A stretch of DNA of 64,000 nt, taken from positions 434,001 to 498,000 of the forward strand of contig OZ025669.1 in NCBI GenBank assembly GCA_964019335.1. The letters are read 5' to 3'. Source of the DNA: Diplonema japonicum (taxonomy: Eukaryota > Euglenozoa > Diplonemea > Diplonemida > Diplonemidae). Every line of letters begins with the position of its first letter. The first letter of the stretch is position 1. The position numbers and the translations under genes are program-made. The notes beneath the pieces are model-generated. The model was not told where the DNA came from. It worked only from the letters and a program-made list of their open reading frames with translations, and did no database searches. Positions 10,669-21,189 of the stretch are shown here, one piece after another.

Positions 10669-12170
10669 TCACATCCGGGAAGAGTTTCGCCTGGCCAGCT
10701 GCGAAGGTGGAACCGGGTTATTTACTGGCGCGCTCATTCGCCTCAGCTTCGGACGGTAAGATGGCTTAGCTTTACTACGAGGTCTCTTGGTGGACATGGT
10801 ACTGGAGGAATCCCACGAAGGAGGGTTCATGTCGTAGTAGTCACTGACAAGCTGCAGAGCACGCTGCTCGGCGATACGAGCTTTCTCCGCAAGAACTCTC
10901 TTTTCATAGGCTCCCTTGATGTTGTCAATGAACTTCTCGTCCGTCTCCTCAAGCACTCGGTTCAGCTCGTGATCTATCCCATCAGAAAGACTGTAGTGGT
11001 AATTGGGGTAATCCTCAGGAGCCTTCTCAGGGGGACGCTCTATAACAGCCCTTTTGAATATATCATGTTCGTGTTTGAACCTCTCGTCCACCTCAGCGAT
11101 CTCCTCGATCTGCGACGGGTCTGGAAAATTCGTGATGGGGTTAACCCCTCTTGATACTATCTTGACATCACCGCCATCCACTTCTGTTAACGAGCCTCTC
11201 TCGGGGAGTTTTTTCATCTGTGAAAAATACGATTTTTGGACAGTTTGTTCAGTTTCCCTTGGAGGAGGAGGAGGAGGAGGAGGAGGAGGTGGTGGAGCAA
11301 CTGCTTTTCTCGCCGCCTTGTCTTCGTTGCTTTCAAACCTCGCAATGCGGTTCTGCATCAACATCCTGTCCTGCATTGCGCGTTGTTGTGTTTCTTCTGT
11401 TTTCTTCAGCCATTTCTCGAGCTCTGTTTGAATCTTCCTGTCGCGAGCCTCCCTTTCCTGCTCCTTCTGGTCCTCCGCTTCTTGTCGGAGGCGGACAAGC
11501 TCTTTTTGTTTTGCTTCAAAATTCATCGCGTCCCAGTTTGAGATCTGTGGTTGCGGTGCAGACTTGTTGGTAAGGAGCTCGTGTGCCCGTCGGTTCATCT
11601 CCGTTCGTTGGTGTTCGACAAGAAGTTTTTCCCGTTTCAATTTGTTTCGCTCCTTTGCCAGCTTTTCCGCGTCCAGTTGCTGCTGTTTGGAAAGCCTCAC
11701 GTGGTCTTTATCATGCTGCTGCGCCTCCAGCTTTCTCTTCGCATCTGTCAGAACCTGCCTGTCGCACTCCAACCTGTGTTCCTTCTCTCTCAGCTCTTTT
11801 GTTGTCGTCTCGTATTTTTTTAGTTGCGCCAGCAGTTTCTTTTCCCGCTCGCTGCGGCGTTGCTTGTCAGATTTCTTGGCCGCTTTCTGCACCAGTCCGA
11901 TCATGTTCCGCATCTCTAGATTCACCTTGACGTCCGCCTTGCTCGGAAACTTGCACTTCACCCGACATTTCGGGCAATCAAACTCCAGCAGCCCCGTGTC
12001 GGGGTGGTTGAACATTGCAGCTAGTTCAAAGACATGGGTCTGCGAAAATAAATTTCCCCCTTCCCTTTCTTTCTTTCTTTCCATACCTGGCAAATTGTAT
12101 GCCCACAATAAAGCGAAACAGGGTCTTGGTATGACTCCAAGCAGATTGGGCAAGACATCTCCGTCAGCAT
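10669..12170 (-). CDS. RING finger protein with coiled coil and polyproline tract
   Basis: Probable E3 ubiquitin ligase. Exon 12170-12087, intron 12086-12040 (47 nt, GTATGG to GCAG), last exon 12039-10669; 484 residues from this start. The RING is split by the intron: C7-x2-C10, C22, H24, C27, H30, then C50-x2-C53 (CPIC, CGHTIC, CPKC). About residues 70-270 are a charged coiled coil (QRRSEREKKLLAQLKK and similar), followed by twelve or so consecutive prolines, a structured stretch (EEIAEVDERFKHEHDIFKRAVIERPPEKAPEDYPNYHYSL) and a basic C-terminus. An extra short first exon starting at ATG 12280 (MRKLPEE) joined to a TTCTCAACAG acceptor at about 12190 would give a typical RING N-terminus, but the joint is one base out of frame in a G4 run. 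Function beyond ubiquitin ligation is unknown. Confidence 0.75.
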
Positions 12171-12318
12171 CTGCTCAAAGTCATCGTACACTGTTGAGAA
12201 GAGATTACAGTTTTTTTTTTTTTTTTCTTTTTTTTTTTTTTCTTTCTTCATCCCTACCCCTCTTCCGGAAGCTTCCTCATGGTGGAAATAAAATCTCGCA
12301 TTTAGAGTGTTCGAGCTG

Positions 12319-12810
12319 TCAAGGGGACCATCCAAAAGAGGATGGTACCGGCAACATTACCCTTGGTTGCCACAGCCGTCTCACCATGCTTGTGCTGTGG
12401 GGGGCACCCGAAGGAGCCCCCCTCTTGCATGTGTAGCGGCCTGGTGCGGTTTCACAGTCCTTGAAACCAACCAGGTTAACGGCACGTGCTGAATATCCAT
12501 TCATCCCTCCCTTTGTCTTTTGTTCTTTTGATAGAATACCTGGCGAAGCAACAGATCCCTCACCTGACCCGATGCTTGGGCTGAGGAGGTTAGACGACCC
12601 CGAGAGGACGCTCGGTACCGATACAGAAAGCAGAGAATTATCATTTTTACCAGGCTCCTTGAAACTAACTTCCTCTACCACTGTGGAAATCGTGACTCGT
12701 TTCTTCGGCGACGATGAGGAAGTTGCGGGCAGTTGTTCGGGGGGTGTGCTGCTACCTTCAGCAACATTGTTCTCTCCAACGACGATGGTGGGCTCTAAGA
12801 GGAACCCCAT
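12319..12810 (-). CDS. Hypothetical Ser/Pro-rich protein, 163 residues
   Basis: Not recognised. The frame opens at ATG 12810 and is rich in Ser, Thr, Pro and Val, so probably disordered in large part. A possible in-frame intron, 12539-12489 (51 nt, GTATTC to TCAG), would remove 17 residues without changing the frame. The C-terminal part has two Cys (KDCE, YTCK) and ends at FGWSP. It sits close between the AFG1-like gene upstream and the RING gene downstream, with normal spacing for this array, which supports its reality more than its sequence does. Confidence 0.45.
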   Translation of the reverse strand: MGFLLEPTIVVGENNVAEGSSTPPEQLPATSSSSPKKRVTISTVVEEVSFKEPGKNDNSLLSVSVPSVLSGSSNLLSPSIGSGEGSVASPGILSKEQKTKGGMNGYSARAVNLVGFKDCETAPGRYTCKRGAPSGAPHSTSMVRRLWQPRVMLPVPSSFGWSP

Positions 12811-12915
12811 CCCCCCCTCCCCTCCCCCCCTCCCTCCCCCCTTTCATTCGTTTTATCTAAAAAAAAGCAAAAAAAAAAACACAATTTTATTTTCATTTTT
12901 TTTTTTTTTTTTTTT

Positions 12916-14373
12916 TCAGACATCAATGAATTGTTTGTTGTCCGTCGGAAGACACGTTCCCAGCAAAGGGTTCAGATCGATGTCGTCGACCACGAAGAGG
13001 AGGTGGGGAAGCAGGAGGTATTCATTAGTCGACATTTCGGACAGGCGTGACTCAACACGCTTGAAAGCAAAGACATCTTCCTCCCCAGTGAACCTCCACA
13101 TGAGCTGTTCAGAATCGTCCTCCCGCCATGCCGTCGACCGGGCATCGTCCTCACTGGTGGCACGGTAGTCAGCTTCACGAGAAGAGGCATCTTCAAGAGT
13201 TTTATAACTGAAAAGTTTTTCAATCGGAGCAGCAGCACAGCAGATAAGGTTCACTTTGAACTGGTACAGTTCGTCAACAAGGGTGATGAACCGCCTGGCT
13301 TGGTTCCGACGGAGAACGCTCAAAGAAGGAATGGAAACGAGAAACACGGTGTGGTACTGGCTGGCGATGAGGTTGTAGTCCGATGGGGAATACGGGTGCG
13401 TGTCACCACAGAGGTCCTCAAATGTGAACAATGCAGCGCCCCCTGCACCGTACGGTACGGTGATCGTCCTGCCAAGATTTTGAATTTTATAGTTTCGAAG
13501 TGTGTCCGCAAGAGTAACTGTTTGAAACAACTCTAGCATTTTCTTGGTGTTTTCGTCGGTGTTTGGATGCAGGTATACATTTGGCGTGTGCGTACCTGTT
13601 GTTTTCCTGTAGTCGAAACCTGATTTCAAATGATGCGAATTTAACTTATCGTTGAGCAACTGTGTGAAGGTGGTGTATTGCCTGCCCAATGAATCGAAGA
13701 AATCGGGTGCTTTGTTGGAGGTGCAGACGATCAGAACGCCCTTTTCGAAGAACAGTTTGAAGAGTTTTGCAAGCAGCGCGGCGTCGGCGGCGTCGAGACA
13801 TTGAAATTCATCGAAGCAGACCACGTCGTACTGGAGGGAGATGGAGCTGACGTAGATGTCCATGATTTCGCCTTCGAGCTCTTTTGCGAGGACTTTTTCG
13901 GTTATTTTGTGGACTTCTCTGTAGGTTTGAACCATGAACGCGTGGAGGTGTATACGAAGTTTTTTCCGTGTTGGGAGGCAGAAGAAAAACAGGTCCATCA
14001 GCATTGTCTTCCCGCACCCCACGTCCCCCCACACGTACAGGCCCCGGACGTCGTCCGGGTCGACAAGTTCTGCAACGGTCTCGTTCGCCACCCCGAACGT
14101 CTCTGAGAGTTTTGTTTTTAACAGGTTGAAGCTTCCGATCATCTGCGCGGCTTCTCGGGGTCGTTCCGCGTACCTCTTCTGCAACCCCTTGTGCATTGAG
14201 TCCAAGCTTTCCAACAGCCTTCTTTGTCGGGTGTCGTTCAGTATCTCTCCCTTGTCTATCATTCCATCGTAAACCTCACTGGGTACCTTGCCTACCAAAC
14301 GGTCGCTTTCACCGCCTGCGTAGCTCCGGGTGCGCACTGCGATGTGTCTCAGCTGCCGTGAGAGAGACTTCAT
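12916..14373 (-). CDS. AFG1: AFG1-like mitochondrial AAA ATPase (LACE1/AFG1L family)
   Basis: Single exon, 485 residues, the usual length of AFG1/LACE1/ZapE-type ATPases. Mitochondrial members act at the inner membrane in quality control and degradation of respiratory-chain subunits. The N-terminus (MKSLSRQLRHIAVRTRSY) is basic and free of acids, as in mitochondrial presequences. Walker A is GDVGCGKT (116-123), Walker B VVCFDEFQ (184-191), followed by the family-specific DAADAALLAKLF block and the sensor-like IVCTSNKAPDFF. AFG1-type TFEDLCG is present further on. The C-terminus (DNKQFIDV) is complete. The ATG at 14373 follows an A-rich leader. Confidence 0.9.
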   Translation of the reverse strand: MKSLSRQLRHIAVRTRSYAGGESDRLVGKVPSEVYDGMIDKGEILNDTRQRRLLESLDSMHKGLQKRYAERPREAAQMIGSFNLLKTKLSETFGVANETVAELVDPDDVRGLYVWGDVGCGKTMLMDLFFFCLPTRKKLRIHLHAFMVQTYREVHKITEKVLAKELEGEIMDIYVSSISLQYDVVCFDEFQCLDAADAALLAKLFKLFFEKGVLIVCTSNKAPDFFDSLGRQYTTFTQLLNDKLNSHHLKSGFDYRKTTGTHTPNVYLHPNTDENTKKMLELFQTVTLADTLRNYKIQNLGRTITVPYGAGGAALFTFEDLCGDTHPYSPSDYNLIASQYHTVFLVSIPSLSVLRRNQARRFITLVDELYQFKVNLICCAAAPIEKLFSYKTLEDASSREADYRATSEDDARSTAWREDDSEQLMWRFTGEEDVFAFKRVESRLSEMSTNEYLLLPHLLFVVDDIDLNPLLGTCLPTDNKQFIDV

Positions 14374-14456
14374 TTCTTTTTTTTTTTTTTTTTCTCTTTT
14401 TTTTCTTCTTTTTTTTTTTTTTAATTTCTTATCTCAATTTTCGCCAGGAGATAACA

Positions 14457-14490
<34 letters not shown>

Positions 14491-14516
14491 AGGAAAGAAA
14501 AAGTAATACAACAATG

Positions 14517-14547
<31 letters not shown>

Positions 14548-14560
14548 AATAATACACCCA

Positions 14561-16843
14561 TTACTTTTTGACTGGCGTCGATCTGACCGAAAACCTCGGC
14601 TTCCCCATTGCAGGCGGTGTCTGGCTTTTCTGCAGGATCTCGTTGATGCGCTGGGTCTCTGCCAGGGCGGTGTCACGTTCCTTGCGCGCTTCGGCTATTT
14701 GCGTCACGAGGAGGTCTTCCTGGGAGACGGCTTTCTTCGTGGGGATGGCAGGGGTGAATGTCCCGTGGTGGAGCTGCTGGGCCTCTTTGATTTGGTTTTT
14801 AATTCTTTTGTTGGCGTCCTTACAGGCATCAAGCTCGGCACGAAGGCGGTCACGTTCACGTGTGGCTGCCTGGTAGCCTTCTGTGGCCCGCACGACCTTC
14901 TCCTCTGCCCTCGACGCGCCCATCACGCTCCAGTCGCGCTTAGCGGTTTCCGTGAATACGGAGCCTGCTTCCTCGGCAAGTTTGATTTGCTCCGATTTCG
15001 CTGTTTCAAAAAATTTGTGTAACTCACCTACCGCTTGTTTACACTCGACTGCCAATCCCTTCACTCGAGTTTTCCATACTTTCACCTCTTGTTTTTTTGA
15101 AGCTGCCTCAGAGGGGTCCAAAAACAGCAGCTGGAAAAAGTCAATCCAGACAGAGTGCTCGCTGTTCACGACGCGCAGCCATGACTTCTCCGTCCCTTCT
15201 CCGAAGCCGAAGTGCGTCCAGTCGTGTTCCTGAAAGGGAAGCTCCTTCTCGGTGGGGTGTTCCAGGAACACAGTCTCGCGTGTGATCTCTATTTTTTTTC
15301 TCGGCTCCACGTTTGTTTCATTGAGCCACCACGTTACAGTCCTGCCCGCTGCCTTGACGTAGCGGTTCACCCAGCTGTTGTCTTCAAGAGTTGACAGCCA
15401 GCCTTCCTTCACAAACTGTTGTCGGTACCCTGTGTCTGCTTTCCAAAGCTTTGAACCTTTGCAGAAAGCCGCGCAGCTCTCGCAGAAAATCTTTTCAGGG
15501 GGGCCTCCGACCTCCACCTCAAATCCAGGTTTCACGTCGTCCTCTGCCTTGAACCCTTCCTCTTTGCACCTGTTCGCGTCTATCCATATCTCCTTCTGCT
15601 TTGCGGTCGACTCGTCGTCGTCCTCTTCTTCGTCGTTCTCCGTGCTTGACAGCTTATCCATTATCAATCCCTCTCGGAATTCCCATCGTTTCTGAACGTT
15701 CTTTACTCGCTCGGGACAAGGCATGCCCCACAAGTTCTTTAAAACCGGATTCTTTATGTTTTGGATGATCCGAGGTTGTTGCTGCTGCTGCTGCTGCTGC
15801 TGTTGTTGTTGTTGCTGCTGTTCAGGCTGTGCTTGACCACCCGTAACCACGGGTGCGTCCCACGGCATGACAGGGATTTTCTCGTTGCTCAGCGATATTT
15901 GCGTGCTACGGGGAACAGGCGGGCGGTGTTGTTCCGGGTAGTTAGGAAGCCTCCACGGAGGGAAGACCTTAGGGTCCGCCGACAGATACACAACGTCTGC
16001 CTCAATAGGCTTCTCATACGGCCCGAGCAGCGCGTTGATGAAGGTTTCGGGAGGGTGCTTCAAATACTCGACGATGTTACCCAACTTGCGAGGGTCGCGA
16101 TAACCGAGGTATTCAACTAAAGCGGCTCTTATCGAACCCCCAGACGGGTACTGCGGGGAGTAGCTTGACACGGTGAGGTAAAGATCGGGCTCGTACTGCA
16201 TGACAAGCTTCATTTTGAGAAACTCCCGTTGCATTGGTGTCTGGTGCTCTTCCAGCATCCGCGGTACATCGCCAAGGCTGCCGCCGTGCTTAGTGACGTA
16301 TGAGCGGATCCAAGCTTCATCGGGCTTTGGGTCCCCTAAACAAAAGGCTTTTGCAGTGTCAAAAGCGACCTGTTCGTTCCCCCAGTAGCCGTCGATGTCT
16401 ATGTTCAGTCTATCGAGCTGGGCAGCGTAGGCTTCCTCGTCATAAGCTATTTGGTAAAGTCTTATGATTTCTCTTCTGTTGGTGAAGTGTCTGCTCATAT
16501 CGGGGCTTTTTCGGATGTATTCATCCCACATTTTGTCGAAGACCCCGGTGCACCGCCCTGGAACAAGGTTCGTCTCGTTCGCCTTGTACCATTTCCATAT
16601 CTCCTCTCCTACTGCCTTTGCGGATGGAGGTGTGTTGTTTTTTTTGCGGTAGAAGTACATCAGTGCATCGAACATGATGGGCCATCCTGCCACTGGTGCG
16701 TGTGCCTTGTCCATCTCTACCCACATTTTGGGATATTCATTTTTGAAGTTCTCGAGGACCCTTGGAATACCTTGCAGCTTCTGCGGATCTCTAAATGTGT
16801 AAAACGCTACCAGTTTCGCCTCGATTTCTTCGTGAGTTGCCAT
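14561..16843 (-). CDS. Repeat-containing, polyQ and coiled-coil protein of unknown function
   Basis: Large single-exon gene, 760 residues from the ATG at 16843 (an in-frame upstream Met lies at 16879 in a weaker context). The N-terminal 270 residues contain two or three divergent repeats of about 85-110 residues, each with a DP-(x)KL motif followed by a predicted helix: RDPQKLQGIPRVLENF, DVPRMLEEH and RDPRKLGNIVEYL. A glutamine run (about 340-355, encoded by CAG/CAA) follows, then a stretch with a C-x2-C pair (FCESCAAFCKG), a globular Trp-rich part (WLRVVNSEHSVWIDFFQLLFL) and a C-terminal coiled coil (about 590-740). No known family is recognised. A cytoskeletal role is possible but not shown. 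Confidence 0.7.
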   Translation of the reverse strand: MATHEEIEAKLVAFYTFRDPQKLQGIPRVLENFKNEYPKMWVEMDKAHAPVAGWPIMFDALMYFYRKKNNTPPSAKAVGEEIWKWYKANETNLVPGRCTGVFDKMWDEYIRKSPDMSRHFTNRREIIRLYQIAYDEEAYAAQLDRLNIDIDGYWGNEQVAFDTAKAFCLGDPKPDEAWIRSYVTKHGGSLGDVPRMLEEHQTPMQREFLKMKLVMQYEPDLYLTVSSYSPQYPSGGSIRAALVEYLGYRDPRKLGNIVEYLKHPPETFINALLGPYEKPIEADVVYLSADPKVFPPWRLPNYPEQHRPPVPRSTQISLSNEKIPVMPWDAPVVTGGQAQPEQQQQQQQQQQQQQQQPRIIQNIKNPVLKNLWGMPCPERVKNVQKRWEFREGLIMDKLSSTENDEEEDDDESTAKQKEIWIDANRCKEEGFKAEDDVKPGFEVEVGGPPEKIFCESCAAFCKGSKLWKADTGYRQQFVKEGWLSTLEDNSWVNRYVKAAGRTVTWWLNETNVEPRKKIEITRETVFLEHPTEKELPFQEHDWTHFGFGEGTEKSWLRVVNSEHSVWIDFFQLLFLDPSEAASKKQEVKVWKTRVKGLAVECKQAVGELHKFFETAKSEQIKLAEEAGSVFTETAKRDWSVMGASRAEEKVVRATEGYQAATRERDRLRAELDACKDANKRIKNQIKEAQQLHHGTFTPAIPTKKAVSQEDLLVTQIAEARKERDTALAETQRINEILQKSQTPPAMGKPRFSVRSTPVKK
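15776..15822. repeat. CAG/CAA trinucleotide tract coding polyglutamine
   Basis: On the plus strand this is TTG/CTG repeats. On the coding strand it gives about 15 consecutive Gln codons, mixed CAG and CAA, inside the 760-residue protein. The mixed codons would slow repeat expansion. Confidence 0.85.
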
Positions 16844-17277
16844 CCTCCCCCCCTCCCTCACACACCTCTCTCCTGTCAAAAGTTATTCCAAAGACTAATT
16901 AAGTTTTTATCGAAAATATTAATACAGTAGGACGGGGGTGGGGGGAGGGTTTTTTTTGTTCTTTTTTTTCTTTTTTTTTCCCTTCGGATTTTTAATTTGA
17001 AAAGTCACTATTTTTCCTCAAAAAAAATTTTTTTTTCTAACACAAAAAGAAAAAAAGAAGGAAAAAAAATCATTCTTTATGAATCAAGAAAAAAAAAAGG
17101 GGGGTCCAACGTCGATTTTCAAAATTCCAATTCCGGCCCATCTCCGTGCCTACGAAAGGAAAAGTACGACTTCACATTAGAAATCCGGGTAGCGTAACAA
17201 CTTTTTTTTTTTTAAGAAAAATTTTTGACACGGGAAGGAGAGGAAAACAATCTAAAAGATAAGAAAAAGGGGGATCT
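16844..17277. other. Intergenic spacer
   Basis: Low-complexity spacer of about 430 bases between two coiled-coil genes, with T runs near 16945-16980 and A runs near 17045-17100. No coding sequence seen. Confidence 0.6.
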
Positions 17278-19035
17278 CTAAGGGTGTTGGGGGTGTTGCG
17301 ACCACCTCCCGCCAAGCTCGCGCATGGCGAGTCTAATGGAGGTGAGCATCTCTTCGCTGTGAGGGAGGGACCGGTGGGCAAGGTTTCGTTCGATGTCAGA
17401 GAGGTGGGTGATGGCTTTGCGGTTGTTGACATCTGCTTGCGTGAGGATGTTGGCAGCTTTGTCTTCGGCAAGTGCGTGGGAGTCCTGAAGGGTCTTGAAG
17501 TCGGTGGTGGCCTGCCGAAGCTGCGCTCGGTATCTATCGTTCTTCATGCAGACATCATCGTAGGCAGACCGTAACTTTTCGAACGCTTGCCTGGCGTCCT
17601 CTCCTCGGATGGAGTCCTGTGAGACTAAGTGGTTTGTTCGCCCCTTCAACATGTCATTCTCTTCCTTTAACCGAGCCAGTTCTTTCCTGTTCTCTGCAAG
17701 GTCTTCTTCCATGTACTCATACTCCTTCTTCAGCCCTGCCACGCCTGTCATTTCGTCCTTCCACACCAACTCCCTCTTCTCACATTGTTCCAGCTTCATT
17801 TTTAAATCCACGATCTCACGGGTTTTCTGGTCCCTTATCTGTCGGGCGTCTTCTATGTTCTTAACGAGGTCGTTGCACTGCCTTGCATGGATGAAGTCCG
17901 ACCTGCTCAGTTCCTCTTCGTGCTTTTTCTCCGTCTCCCGCTGCTTCAGATCCATCTCCTCGGCCATTGCTTTGTACTTTCTCACCTCGTTCCCTAGGAA
18001 TGTGTTGTCCAGAGTGGTCTGCTCCAAGATCGCCAACCGTTCGTGCGCCTTGCGGTTGGCCTCCTCTACGGTGTCGTTCTTCTTCTGTAGCAAGTCATGC
18101 TGCAAGCGGAGGTTCACAAGCTCTGTGTGGGTGCCCTCAAGGTTTGTTTTTAGTTTAAGGTTCTCCCTTCGCAGCGCCTCCAGCTCGACAGACAGCTCGA
18201 TCTTCCCCTTCGTGTCCGCTTGCAAGCCATGCAGCTCAATCTGCAATGTCTCCTTCTCCCTCTCTAGCTGTGATACTCTTGATTCAAGGAACGCGGCTCG
18301 GGACCCTTTTCTGTTCCCGTCTTCTTGTTCTGTGATGCACTTCCGTGTGCTTCGTGTCAGCTCGGATTCCAGTTTCCTGTTCTGTGTCTGCAGGTCGTTG
18401 TGCTCGGAGCGCAGCCGTTCGAGCTGCTCGTCAGAGGCCTCGACCTTCTCAGTGAGGCGGTGCACCTCGTCGGACAGCGACACAACCTCACCTTCTGCAG
18501 AGGTGTCCTTCACGATGACGGGGGCTGTCTGCATTTCGCTGATGACCTTCTTCAGAGCGGCGATCTCCTTATTGGCAGTATGCAGGACAGAAAGAGGAAT
18601 CTGCGGTGCAGATACAGGCGCAGGTGTAGGAGCAGGTGGTAACGGTAGAGACAGAGGTGGAGGTAGCGGTGCGTCAGGCAGAATAAGCTTCCTGGGGGGC
18701 GACACATCTCGTGGCTTACCGTAACTTAGTGTTGGGGACGCTGGGATATGCGGAAGGATCTCCGGGACAGTGGGGCCCATTACGCCTAGCCTGTCAATGG
18801 ATGCCAGTGACTGCACGCCTTCAGGAGAGCCGAGGTCCACACACACGACAGACACAGGCTCGGGAATCACAGAAGGGGGCATGATATTGACCCCCCTCAG
18901 CATCGTATCCCGTTCTTTCTCCCTTGTGCTGTACTGTGATAGTTGTGATGCCCCTGATCCTGATCTTTTGGCTCTTCTGACACTTGGGGCACGGGGCTTC
19001 CTTCGGGGGGACACAGTGTGCCGCTCGTATAACAT
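17278..19035 (-). CDS. Coiled-coil protein, 585 residues
   Basis: Single-exon gene. The first 40 residues are basic (ERHTVSPRRKPRAPSVRRAKR), then a disordered region with a Pro/Leu-rich stretch (about 120-150), then an almost continuous coiled coil from about 160 to 560 with strong heptads rich in Glu, Lys, Leu and Arg. The C-terminus holds a short helical part (NIERNLAHRSLPHSEEMLTSIRLAMRELG). Long coiled coils give no specific family assignment; basal-body or cytoskeletal structural roles are common for such proteins. Position next to the gene-poor island means the next gene upstream in transcription lies 7 kb away. Confidence 0.75.
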   Translation of the reverse strand: MLYERHTVSPRRKPRAPSVRRAKRSGSGASQLSQYSTREKERDTMLRGVNIMPPSVIPEPVSVVCVDLGSPEGVQSLASIDRLGVMGPTVPEILPHIPASPTLSYGKPRDVSPPRKLILPDAPLPPPLSLPLPPAPTPAPVSAPQIPLSVLHTANKEIAALKKVISEMQTAPVIVKDTSAEGEVVSLSDEVHRLTEKVEASDEQLERLRSEHNDLQTQNRKLESELTRSTRKCITEQEDGNRKGSRAAFLESRVSQLEREKETLQIELHGLQADTKGKIELSVELEALRRENLKLKTNLEGTHTELVNLRLQHDLLQKKNDTVEEANRKAHERLAILEQTTLDNTFLGNEVRKYKAMAEEMDLKQRETEKKHEEELSRSDFIHARQCNDLVKNIEDARQIRDQKTREIVDLKMKLEQCEKRELVWKDEMTGVAGLKKEYEYMEEDLAENRKELARLKEENDMLKGRTNHLVSQDSIRGEDARQAFEKLRSAYDDVCMKNDRYRAQLRQATTDFKTLQDSHALAEDKAANILTQADVNNRKAITHLSDIERNLAHRSLPHSEEMLTSIRLAMRELGGRWSQHPQHP

Positions 19036-19184
19036 TGCGTATATTTTGTTCGCCCCCCCTCCCCCCCATCCTGTGGTTTCTTATTTCCTGTTGAAGAAGC
19101 AGGCGCTTGGCACTACGGGACAACTACCGGACGCCACCACATCGAGGAGGGTGCACACGAATCGCGGTAGGTTCTTTTATAAAT

Positions 19185-19219
<35 letters not shown>

Positions 19220-20473
19220 AATAGACGTGATTTTGCTGTGAAAAATAAAGAGCAATAGAAAAAAAAAGAAAGAGAAAAAAAAACATAAGGAAAGATAAAA
19301 AACACTGAATAAAGGGGGGGGGGGGGTATCCAATTCCATGACAGCCCTTTCCGTTTCTTTTCTTTTTTTTGATTGCGCTCTTTTTTTTTGTCGTAAAAAA
19401 AGTACTAATAATTAGAAGGGAGGGGAAGGAAGGGGTGGGGGTGGGGGTGGGGTGTTTCCTTCTCTCTTTCTTTTATGTGTTTTTTTTTTCTTCTTCTTTT
19501 TTTAAGTTCCCCTAGACTCCTTTCTCCCCTCTCTCTTCCTTTTTAAGTTTTATTTCTTTTTTTTTTTATCGGAAAGAGAGAGGAACGAAAAAAAAAAAAA
19601 AAAAAGCACCACGAGTAAACAAGGGCATGGCATGCCCACATCGTGAGCTCCACGGAGAAAGAAATAAAAAAAAAAGAAGGGTTAGAAACTACTCTTTTTT
19701 TGTTGTGACTTTTTTTTCTTCTTTTTTTTTTCGCGTCACTGGGAGGTTGTCCAGGGAGTACCTGTAACCGGTCCTGAGATGTAGAATCGAGAGAAAAAAA
19801 ATCACTATGATGAGAGGGAAGAAGTGTTAACCAACAACCCCATAAACATATGATAGACACCTATTAGATTTTGTTTTTAACGTGGTCACATTAGAAAAAA
19901 GTGTTTTTTTTAAACCAAATGGACCGGGGGTGGGTTTTTTCTTCTTTTCTTTTTCGCACCCCCCCCCCTTGTCACCAAAAATGCGGGGATTTAACCATTG
20001 GGACCTTAGAAATAGAAATTTTTTGTTTTACAGTGGGGGGGAAGCCTTAGAGTTTGTGTACAGTCCTATGAGACAAAGGGGAAAAAAAAAGGACAAAATA
20101 CCCCCATCCCCCCCGTGATGGTTAAATCCGTTAACAAAAAAAAATAGCCCTCTTTTTCTTTTGTATCGTTCCTTAAGGACCCTGAGTGAGCGGATGGGGG
20201 GGGGGGGGGGGGGAAGATCGCATATTCGGGGTGGTGTCAAATTTTAATTTGCAAGAAAAACTTACTCGAAGGGGGGGGGGGGGTTTCTTTTAGTCTTCTG
20301 TCAGGGTATTCACTCCATCGTGGCTTTCGTGGAGGAAGCAGCAAAAAAAAGAAGAGAAAAAAAAAATGAACGGGTTTTTGGAGTGCGGGGAAGAGAAAGT
20401 TAGAAATTACTAAATACAGCTAAAAGAAGAAGAAGAAGATGAAGTAAAGGAAAAAAAAAGTCGGTTATTACAC

Positions 20474-20504
<31 letters not shown>

Positions 20505-20722
20505 CCCTTTCTCTCTATTTGTATTTCTTTTTTGTCCGTCTGAATGGAAATGAGAAGTGCTGCCATGAACACCTCAGTACCAGGCCTTTGTCTGAATTTT
20601 GTGTTACTGGGGGGACGGGTATTACCCCAATTTCTTTTTTTTTTTTTTTTTTTTTTTTTTTTGCCCAGAAAAAGGCTTATGCCCAAGGGGGAAAGTAGTT
20701 GGGGATCACTTGTGGAGGAGGG

Positions 20723-20762
<40 letters not shown>

Positions 20763-21185
20763 AGCGTAGGCGGGGCGCCATTCTAAATCCTTCCGGATGA
20801 CGTATCTTGCACAGAATGGTAGTTCTTGAGGTGTTACTTCGACGGGGCACTTTTCGTTTGCGTACACACGAAAAAAAAAAAAAAATAAATAAATAAATAA
20901 AAGGAATCTTCCCCGTAAATATAATGAGGAACGTTACATTGCCATCACACGTTAAGTCACACATTAGCTTTTTTTTTTCCCCTCCCCCCTTTTTTTTTTT
21001 CTTTCTTTATTTCTTTCACTCTTCTCAATTTTACTTCCATGCCATTAAATCCCAATTTCAGCAGCAACACCAACCCAAGGATGTAGTCCTGGGTTCGATT
21101 ACTTTTTTTTTTTTTTTTAAAATTCGATTTTTGCGTATTTTCAGCTCAGGAATGTAGTAAGTAAAATTGAAAGAGAGTTACAGTA
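19036..21185. other. Gene-poor low-complexity DNA, left part of the 7 kb island
   Basis: No supportable gene on either strand. The stretch consists of T runs (19180-19215, 20476-20504), A runs, an A run of about 38 bases at 20723-20761, and several G runs (20197-20213, 20271-20282). Frames here are dominated by Phe, Lys or Gly and look non-coding. A short dispersed repeat copy lies at 19801-19840. Confidence 0.6.
19801..19840. repeat. Dispersed 40-base repeat, copy 1
   Basis: A-run followed by ATCACTATGATGAG, GGAAGAAGTG, TTAACCAACAACCC. Related copies lie at 32411-32455, 32659-32701 and 50659-50688, and a weaker one near 25878-25905. All are between genes and in the same orientation. Function unknown; it may be the end of a short interspersed element or a conserved RNA-processing signal. 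Confidence 0.5.
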
Positions 21186-21189
21186 TTAT

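Noticed and set aside
12489-12539. Intron inside the 163-residue hypothetical gene
   Set aside because: Splice signals fit and the frame is kept, but no conserved protein exists to confirm it, so I did not remove it from the model.
21055-21120. tRNA-like T arm (CCTGGGTTCGATTAC)
   Set aside because: No matching acceptor stem, D arm or anticodon arm could be built around it.
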